This document shows, in pieces, positions 58,511-64,000 of a stretch of DNA of 64,000 nucleotides. How positions within the stretch are numbered: the first letter of the stretch is position 1; the number at the start of each line of letters is the position of its first letter. The DNA lies in assembly GCF_027925155.1 (NCBI RefSeq), contig NZ_BSDY01000008.1, positions 1 through 64,000 of the forward strand, read 5' to 3'. The notes under the pieces were generated by a model. The model made no database searches and was not told the DNA's origin. It was given only the letters and a program-made list of their open reading frames with translations. This stretch comes from Propionigenium maris DSM 9537 (GTDB taxonomy: Bacteria > Fusobacteriota > Fusobacteriia > Fusobacteriales > Fusobacteriaceae). The translations under genes were made by a program, and so were the position numbers.

Positions 58511-59231
58511 ATGGCAGTAGTAAAAAATTATAAATATAAAGGTGTCCCTTTGACATCTGGTATTGCTAAATACCTTATAATTAATAATTTAGAATCTAAT
58601 AAACCTTATAAAACTAAAGAAATAAAAGAAATAATAGTAGGGATTCATTTAGAAGCTGGCGGTATGCCTCATGAAGGAAAGGATGTACAAAGAAATGTTA
58701 TAAAAAAGGCCTTATCTATTTTAAAGTTAAATGGAAAAGCTGTAAATATAACTCAAGGGAATTGGAAGTTTGACTTAGGAGATAGAGATGATAATTTTCA
58801 TCAAGAGGTGCTTAAGAAAAAGGAGTCTCTAGAGAAGAAAAAACAAAAAATAGATGCTTTTAACTTAATAGAGCCTAAACGTATTATAGGAGATATAACA
58901 TTAGAAGGGTTTGTTTATTTTTACTATTATCCAGAATATAAAAAAAGTGGGAAAGAAACTTGGCCTTGTAAGATTGGAAGTTCAAAAGAAAAAGATTATA
59001 GCAGAGTCATAAAGCAAGTAGGAACAGGGATTCCAGAAAATCCAATATTAGAATTTGTGATTTTCCATGAGAAATACAAAGAATTAGAGAAGTTTATCCA
59101 TTATCATTTTTTTTAAAGAAAAGAATATTAAAGAAGCTCGTGGTGATGAGTGGTTTGATACTAATGTCAATGAAGTATTAAGGCTTCTAATAATAAATGA
59201 ACAGATAAGTTGTGAAGCGCTTAAGTTCTGA
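58511..59231 (+). pseudogene. T5orf172/GIY-YIG-like protein gene, frameshifted at an eight-T run
   Basis: The open frame (58511-59116, 201 residues) has a winged-helix-like N-terminus and then the start of a T5orf172-type domain: GFVYFYYYPE, CKIGSSKEKDYSR, PENPILEFVIFHE. It stops at eight Ts (59107-59114). Dropping one T continues the domain in frame for 38 residues (KEKNIKEARGDEWFDTN, then EVLRLLI) to a TGA at 59229-59231, giving the EWF block expected of the family. So this is a frameshifted gene, a phase-variable tract, or a sequencing error. It starts behind TTAGGAGGTGG and lies just right of the islands, suggesting an older cargo remnant. Confidence 0.7.
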
Positions 59232-59321
59232 GAATTTAGAAGAATTAAGAATATTCAAAGGGGAAAAGAGGAGTGCTAGCCAATAGTCTTAATAGGCATT
59301 AGAAGTAAAATGGTTTTTCTA

Positions 59322-59589
59322 TCGACTTAAACAGCCGATAGAACTTTGTACCTACAAAGGTTTACCGAGACCGTCAAACAGAATAAGTTCCGCAACGATG
59401 AACGCAAATCTTAACTTGGGGAGTGAGGACTGTAGCTCATAAAGGTCGGAGTATTAAAAATCTCACAAGGGAGACATTGTGAAAGTCTTGATTTTTCGGT
59501 TACCTTTGTATCAAGACAAAGGTAACACTAATTTTTTTTCAAAGAGGCGTCCTTTCTTGATTCGTTCTTTGGACGAGCAAAGAATGAAT
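59322..59589 (+). repeat. Dispersed intergenic repeat, copy 10 (body type 2, two terminal hairpins)
   Basis: Type 2 body with GAGACCGTCAAACAG and GTGAGGACTGTAGCTC. First module: stem GTTACCTTTG (59499-59508) / CAAAGGTAAC (59517-59526), loop TATCAAGA. Second module: tract CGTCC (59549-59553), stem TTCGTTCTTTG (59562-59572) / CAAAGAATGAA (59579-59589), loop complement GGACG. First dispersed repeat to the right of the islands. Confidence 0.87.
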
Positions 59590-59653
59590 GTATCTCTTTA
59601 CCAATCCCCAAATACCTGATAGAATACTTCAAATCAAATTCTGGAGGATAGAA

Positions 59654-60343
59654 ATGATATTAAGTGGTGTAATAGCAAATTCTGTTGCAGTTGGTCTGGG
59701 ATCTTTATTTGGAGTTTTCTTTAGAAATAAATTCAATAAAAAGGTAATCGATAATGTAATGAACGGTATGGGGCTATGTGTACTATATGTTGGAGTATCG
59801 GGGAGTCTGGCAGGGAAAAATATATTGGTAACAATCGGATCCATAGCTCTGGGAGGAGTTATCGGGGAGCTTATAGATATAGACGAAAGATTGAGGAAGT
59901 TTGGTTTTGCCATGGAAGATAGATTTAGATCAAATACAGATAAAAAGGAGTCCCTGGCAGAAGGTTTTCTTAACTCTACCATGGTAATTTGCGTAGGTGC
60001 AATGGCAATAGTTGGTTCCCTTCAAAGCGGTCTTATAGGAAACCATGAAACACTCTATGCCAAAGCATTTATCGACCTCTTTGTGGTACTGGCAATGTCT
60101 GCAACCATGGGGATAGGTGTGTTTTTCTCGGCATTTTCAATTTTATTCTACCAGGGAGCAATAACTTTATTTGCAGGAACTATCTCCCCCTTTCTATCGG
60201 AAGTTGTAATAGGTGAGGTAACCTGTGTAGGTTCCCTTGTGATCATAGCAATAGGGCTTAATATTTTGGGTATAACCAAGATAAAGGCTGCAAACCTTAG
60301 TTTGGCACCATTTATTCCTATAATTATATACTTATTTATATAG
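59654..60343 (+). CDS. DUF554 family membrane protein
   Basis: A 229-residue membrane protein with about seven hydrophobic segments. It fits DUF554 (YdfK/YqgA-like): ILSGVIANSVAVGLGSLFG at the start, GGVIGELIDIDERL, and GFLNSTMVICVGAMAIVGS. Function unknown. The start at 59654 follows CTGGAGG; the longer frame from 59588 begins inside the repeat and is rejected. Single gene with its own terminator. Confidence 0.86.
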   Translation: MILSGVIANSVAVGLGSLFGVFFRNKFNKKVIDNVMNGMGLCVLYVGVSGSLAGKNILVTIGSIALGGVIGELIDIDERLRKFGFAMEDRFRSNTDKKESLAEGFLNSTMVICVGAMAIVGSLQSGLIGNHETLYAKAFIDLFVVLAMSATMGIGVFFSAFSILFYQGAITLFAGTISPFLSEVVIGEVTCVGSLVIIAIGLNILGITKIKAANLSLAPFIPIIIYLFI

Positions 60344-60362
60344 GCTGTTTAAAGATAGATAT

Positions 60363-60392
60363 AAGCTAGGGAGAAATCCTTAGCTTTTTTTG
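60363..60392 (+). terminator. Terminator after DUF554
   Basis: AAGCTAGG pairs with CCTTAGCTT (one bulge), followed by a T-run. Confidence 0.75.
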
Positions 60393-60466
60393 ATTAAAAG
60401 TAACCCTTCTAAATATTAAGGAATATAAAACCGTTCCTATATAATAACTTACATAGGAGGTGGACT

Positions 60467-60688
60467 ATGAATTGTCCTAAATGCAACAAGGAATTGGAAA
60501 AGAATCAAAGTACTGGTGTCTACAGGTGCGAGGAGTGTAATGTAGATTATAGGGTAGCCGGTCTGTGCAATAAGTGTGGAGATAAAGTTGAGAAGCTGGC
60601 TGCATGCGGATCGGTAAGTTTCTGGTGTCATACATGTAATGAATTAAAGTCCAAGAGCACGGTAAAAAGAATATTGGAAGAGGCATAA
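60467..60688 (+). CDS. Zinc-ribbon protein (YfgJ-like)
   Basis: A 73-residue protein with eight cysteines in four C-x2-C knuckles or pairs: CPKC, CEEC, CNKCG, and a C-terminal CHTC; a ninth Cys is in AACGS. The order fits the double zinc-ribbon YfgJ/DUF1407-type proteins, whose role is unknown. Behind ATAGGAGG and closed by a strong terminator. Confidence 0.8.
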   Translation: MNCPKCNKELEKNQSTGVYRCEECNVDYRVAGLCNKCGDKVEKLAACGSVSFWCHTCNELKSKSTVKRILEEA

Positions 60689-60705
60689 AAATAAACTATC
60701 ACTGG

Positions 60706-60742
60706 AAAACTCATGAATCTATTTAGATTCATGAGTTTTTTT
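60706..60742 (+). terminator. Terminator after the zinc-ribbon gene
   Basis: A 15-bp perfect stem (AAAACTCATGAATCT with its complement), loop ATTT, T-run. Confidence 0.93.
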
Positions 60743-60747
60743 AGATT

Positions 60748-60912
60748 GACCGAAAGCAGTCGTCGAACTTCACAGAAGATTTAAACTTCGGGACGTTGAA
60801 CTCCCTTGGGCCCGTTCGGAGCCTGTAAAAAGTCTCGGAAACACCGACTTACTATAAAAGACAATTGCTGAAGGTCTTGAACTTTGGGTACCTTTCTTTC
60901 AAGAGAAAGGTA
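60748..60912 (+). repeat. Dispersed intergenic repeat, copy 11 (body type 1)
   Basis: GACCGAAAGCAGTCGTCGAAC, TTGGGCCCGTTCGGAGCCT, AAGACAATTGCTGAAGG, then tract TCTTGAA (60875-60881), stem TACCTTTC (60889-60896) / GAAAGGTA (60905-60912) and loop TTCAAGA (60898-60904). Tract and loop have both changed at the same base pair relative to the other copies. Confidence 0.87.
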
Positions 60913-60964
60913 TAAAACTTAAACTTCTATTTAAAGAGTTGGAATAAATCCGACTCTTTTTTAG

Positions 60965-61169
60965 TCCGACTTGAACAGCCGATCTAACTTTGTACTTAAA
61001 AAGCCTACCTAGACCGTCAAACAGAATAAGTTCCGCAACGATGGATACAAATTCTAACTATGGGAGTGAGGACTGTAGCTCACAAAGGCCGAAGTATTAA
61101 TAGTGTTACCTAAGAGGCATTGTGAAAGTCTTGATCTCTTGGTTACTTCTGTATCAAGACAGAAGTAAC
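60965..61169 (+). repeat. Dispersed intergenic repeat, copy 12 (body type 2)
   Basis: Close homologue of copy 10 in the body (AGACCGTCAAACAG, AAGTTCCGCAACGATG, GAGTGAGGACTGTAGCTC), ending in stem GTTACTTCTG (61142-61151) / CAGAAGTAAC (61160-61169). Lies in tandem with copy 11. Confidence 0.88.
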
Positions 61170-61236
61170 ATATCCATTGAGGATTCCCCCCATATAATAT
61201 ATAATCTTCCTATAAAGTATATAAAGGAGGATTGCC

Positions 61237-61800
61237 TTGTATAGAGAGCAGATAAAAAACTTTAAAGCAACCACAATCCAGGAGAAGGCAGATAAAAAAG
61301 CCATCCTGGAGTATATAGACCTCATGGGAGATGATATATTAAATAGAAGCAGCAGGCTGGCCCACCTTACCTCTTCGGGTTTTATAATGAATAGGAGTCT
61401 GACCAAAACCCTCATGATTCACCACAACATCTACGATGCCTGGGGATGGACGGGAGGGCATGCAGACGGAGACAGAGACCTCCTGGATGTAGCCATAAAG
61501 GAGGCGCTGGAGGAGACGGGGATCTCCAAGATAGAACCCCTGACTCAGGAGATGATAACATTGGATATCATTCCGGTACCAGCCCACATAAAGAGGGGGG
61601 AATATGTGAATGTCCACCTGCATCTCAATACCACCTATGTTCTCATAGCTGAAGAGGATGAAATCCTGACCATCAAGGAGGATGAGAACAGCGGAGTTAA
61701 GTGGATTCCCATAGAGGAGATGGAGGCAGAGGTCAATGAACCTGAGATGATCCCCATCTATAGGAAGATAGTGGAGAAGGCTAAAGCCCTGGGGAATTAA
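61237..61800 (+). CDS. NUDIX hydrolase
   Basis: A 187-residue NUDIX protein. The NUDIX box reads GGHADGDRDLLDVAIKEALE followed by ETGI, with the catalytic Glu residues in place. It hydrolyses a nucleoside diphosphate linked to another group; the substrate is not evident. It begins with TTG at 61237, behind AAAGGAGG at the right distance; no ATG is suitably placed. Starts 67 nt after repeat copy 12. Confidence 0.86.
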   Translation: MYREQIKNFKATTIQEKADKKAILEYIDLMGDDILNRSSRLAHLTSSGFIMNRSLTKTLMIHHNIYDAWGWTGGHADGDRDLLDVAIKEALEETGISKIEPLTQEMITLDIIPVPAHIKRGEYVNVHLHLNTTYVLIAEEDEILTIKEDENSGVKWIPIEEMEAEVNEPEMIPIYRKIVEKAKALGN

Positions 61801-61971
61801 CTAACCAGAGCAGTATTAGAAAAGTTAGAGCTAGATTTTAATTAGGTTCTTTTTATTATTAAGGAAGGTACAGAGAAGAATTTCTGTATTTTCCCTGCAT
61901 TTCATGATAGAATTTACCTTAGGATTTCTAACAATAAATAAAGAAAAGATTATATACAGGAGTTAAATTTT

Positions 61972-63525
61972 ATGAGTATTTTAAATGTAAGTAATGTAAG
62001 TCATGGATTTGGTTCCAGGGTAATCCTGGAGGATGCTTCCTTCCGTCTCCTCAAGGGGGAGCACGTGGGACTTGTGGGAGCCAATGGTGAGGGGAAGTCT
62101 ACCTTCCTGAATATCATAACTGGAAAGCTGATGCCCGATGAGGGAAAGGTGGAGTGGTGCAACCACATTACAACTGGATACCTTGACCAGTACAGCACCC
62201 TGGAGAAGGGGAAGACCATAAGGGATATACTGAAATCAGCCTTCTCCCACATGTTTGAGCTGGAGCAGAAGACCATGGAGCTCTATGAAAGGATGGGGGA
62301 GTGTACTCCAGAGGAGATGGATACCATCCTAGAGGAGGTAGGGGAGATCCAGAGTATCCTGGAGAGTTCCGACTTCTACAACCTGGACTCCAAGATAGAG
62401 GAGTATGCAGCTGGACTGGGGCTTATGGATATAGGCCTTGAAAGGGACGTAGCAGACCTTTCAGGGGGACAGAGAGCTAAGATCCTACTGGCCAAGGTCC
62501 TTCTTGAAAACCCAATGATACTTATTCTGGATGAGCCAACGAACTTCCTAGATGAGGATCACATTAACTGGCTGAAAAACTTCCTGAAGAACTATGAGAA
62601 TGCCTTTATCCTGGTATCCCATGATATACCATTCCTAAATGATGTAACCAATGTAATATATCACGTCGAAAAAGCGGTTCTTACAAGATATACAGGAGAT
62701 TACTATCAGTTTAGGGAGATGTATGAGCTGAAGAAGAGGCAGATAGAGCAGGCCTATAAGAAGCAGCAGAAGGAGATAGCTCACCTGGAAAAGTTTATCG
62801 CCAAGAATAAAGCCCGTGTGGCCACAACAAATATGGCCAAGGACAGACAGAGGAAGCTGGACCGTATGGAGGTCATCGAGATAGCCAAGGAAAAGCCAAA
62901 GCCAATCTTTGGATTTAACACAGCAAGAACTCCGTCCAGGGAGATAGTGGGAGTAAGCGACCTGGTAATAGGTTATGATGAACCTCTCACAAAGCCACTG
63001 AACTTCTCCATCGAGCGTAACCAGAAGATTGCCATAAGGGGAGTCAACGGACTGGGGAAATCTACCCTGCTGAATACCATCCTTGGAAGGATAAAACCTA
63101 TCTCCGGTGATGTGGAGCAGGGACAGTTTGTAGAGGTAGGATACTTTAAGCAGGAGGAGGAGAGCAGCAATAAGACTGCTTTAGATGAGTTCTGGGATGA
63201 ATTTCCGAGCTTTACCAATGCTGAGGCCAGAGCGGCTCTGGCAAGGTGCGGCCTAACTACAGACCACATAACAAGCAAGATGAAGGTCCTATCTGGAGGG
63301 GAGAATGCCAAGGTAAGGCTGGCGAAGATAATGAACAGAGATATAAATGTACTTGTGCTGGACGAGCCTACAAACCACCTGGATATAGATGCCAAGGAGG
63401 AACTCAAGAGAGCTGTAAGGGAGTTTCAGGGAACTGTGGTAATGGTAAGCCACGAACCGGACTTCTATATGGATGTAGCTACAGAGATCTGGGATGTAGA
63501 GGACTGGACAACAAAGGTTATATAG
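61972..63525 (+). CDS. ABC-F family ATPase
   Basis: A 517-residue soluble protein with two ABC ATPase domains. Domain 1: Walker A GANGEGKST, signature LSGGQRAK, Walker B LILDEPTNFLDE. Domain 2: Walker A GVNGLGKST, signature LSGGENAK, Walker B LVLDEPTNHLD. Between them lies a charged coiled-coil linker (about residues 243-300) as in ribosome-bound ABC-F factors such as EttA, Uup and YbiT. No membrane domain. Such factors act on the ribosomal E site; the subtype resembles YbiT, but I cannot assign it firmly. Confidence 0.9.
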   Translation: MSILNVSNVSHGFGSRVILEDASFRLLKGEHVGLVGANGEGKSTFLNIITGKLMPDEGKVEWCNHITTGYLDQYSTLEKGKTIRDILKSAFSHMFELEQKTMELYERMGECTPEEMDTILEEVGEIQSILESSDFYNLDSKIEEYAAGLGLMDIGLERDVADLSGGQRAKILLAKVLLENPMILILDEPTNFLDEDHINWLKNFLKNYENAFILVSHDIPFLNDVTNVIYHVEKAVLTRYTGDYYQFREMYELKKRQIEQAYKKQQKEIAHLEKFIAKNKARVATTNMAKDRQRKLDRMEVIEIAKEKPKPIFGFNTARTPSREIVGVSDLVIGYDEPLTKPLNFSIERNQKIAIRGVNGLGKSTLLNTILGRIKPISGDVEQGQFVEVGYFKQEEESSNKTALDEFWDEFPSFTNAEARAALARCGLTTDHITSKMKVLSGGENAKVRLAKIMNRDINVLVLDEPTNHLDIDAKEELKRAVREFQGTVVMVSHEPDFYMDVATEIWDVEDWTTKVI

Positions 63526-63569
63526 GTAGGGTTTTATTTTCTAAATAAACATTGAATATAAGATTAATT

Positions 63570-63606
63570 AAAGGTGTCAGATTATATGTCTGGCTCCTTT
63601 TTTCTT
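63570..63606 (+). terminator. Terminator after the ABC-F gene
   Basis: AAAGGTGTCAGA and TCTGGCTCCTTT pair with mismatches around an AT loop, then a T-run. Confidence 0.75.
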
Positions 63607-63676
63607 TAGAATAGAATGATAAAAGCTATAGAGGTAAGTTTAAAATAAATACTGTTTCACTCTCTTTGGAGAGCGA

Positions 63677-63869
63677 GGCACTTTCTTACCATGATGCAAG
63701 AAAGTGCCCAAAGAAGATCTAGTCCTGCGTAATGTCTCTAATGTGAATTATTAATATTCGACCTTTGATAGCTACAATCATAACTCTGTGGGAAAAGATG
63801 GTAAAACGTTATGATAAACTCAAGCTGTTGTACGGTCTAGAAAAGCTAGAAGTACAAAGGTGCATCGAC
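63677..63869 (-). repeat. Dispersed intergenic repeat, copy 13 (body type 2)
   Basis: Inverted. Terminal stem GGCACTTTCTT (63677-63687) / AAGAAAGTGCC (63698-63708). On the minus strand the body has AGACCGTACAACAG and the inner helix ATCATAAC/GTTATGAT, which replaces ATCGTAGT/ACTACGAT of copy 4. The tract-loop pairing seen in other copies is weak here. Confidence 0.8.
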
Positions 63870-64000
63870 TACTTCGGACACTTTTATATCAAAAGAATAT
63901 CCCTATAAATAATTTCTGAATATTTAGTTAGTAAAAAGATCTTTAAAATGATTAAAAGTCTGGGAGGAGCTAGTCATATTACACTACTCACTATTTCTAC
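63870..64000. other. Window end, nothing recognised
   Basis: AT-rich sequence after repeat copy 13 with no supported gene or structure before the window ends. Confidence 0.4.

Noticed and set aside
14341..63869. Dispersed repeats read as ordinary terminators
   Set aside because: Terminal stems are not followed by T-runs, the elements carry 100-150 nt of conserved body, and true terminators lie separately beside them.

Overview
The window is a chromosomal segment of a member of the Fusobacteriota, most like the Propionigenium/Ilyobacter group. The clearest sign is the F1Fo ATP synthase operon. Its c subunit carries the complete Na+ ligand set (Gln32, Val63, Glu65, Ser66, Tyr70), and the a, b and c subunits read like the Na+-translocating enzymes of Propionigenium modestum and Ilyobacter tartaricus. 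That placement rests on recalled family knowledge; no database search was possible. Housekeeping genes use mostly AGA/AGG arginine codons, and many promoters are of the extended -10 type (TGnTATAAT).

Layout. (1) 1-0.4 kb: end of an rRNA operon (23S 3' end, 5S, tRNA-Trp). (2) 0.6-14.3 kb: rplS; a lepB-rimI-purB-Gx transporter-glmM run; a methyltransferase; atpZ/atpI; and the full atpBEFHAGDC operon. (3) 14.3-17.3 kb: an AT-rich DUF3800 two-gene module, dispersed repeats, and an unidentified structured RNA candidate. (4) 17.3-36.2 kb: a large AsmA/DUF748-like protein on the minus strand, an AbgT transporter, coaE, a U32 (RlhA-like) protein, pgpA, cinA, an Xre-cupin regulator, kdsC, a DAK2-DegV fusion, a PTS IIA-CBS protein paired with an ArsB/NhaD-type permease, and galE. 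(5) 36.5 kb: ssrA (tmRNA), whose 3' end is the attachment site of two tandem islands. (6) 36.9-55.5 kb: island 1. It holds a kinase, a Lamassu-like nuclease/SMC pair, a three-gene module of tiny proteins including an STGPYGG-repeat protein, a KilAC protein and RHH regulator, many small orphan proteins, an SF2 helicase that may act in replication, and a large serine recombinase. (7) 55.5-58.4 kb: island 2, with the same ends and the same RHH/promoter region but no recombinase, carrying a single PD-(D/E)XK/SEC-C protein. (8) 58.5-64 kb: a frameshifted T5orf172-like gene, then ordinary chromosome (DUF554, zinc ribbon, NUDIX, ABC-F).

The most unusual feature is a family of thirteen dispersed intergenic elements of roughly 155-270 bp. 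Three different bodies share one terminal stem-loop module. The stem sequence differs between copies but stays paired, and in most copies the loop is complementary to a short tract just upstream of the stem. They are spread through the chromosomal parts and absent from the islands. The second main point is the pair of tandem ssrA islands with matching termini, the smaller of which looks non-autonomous. The third is the small-protein module at 41.3-42.2 kb, in which an octapeptide is kept almost invariant while its codons vary.
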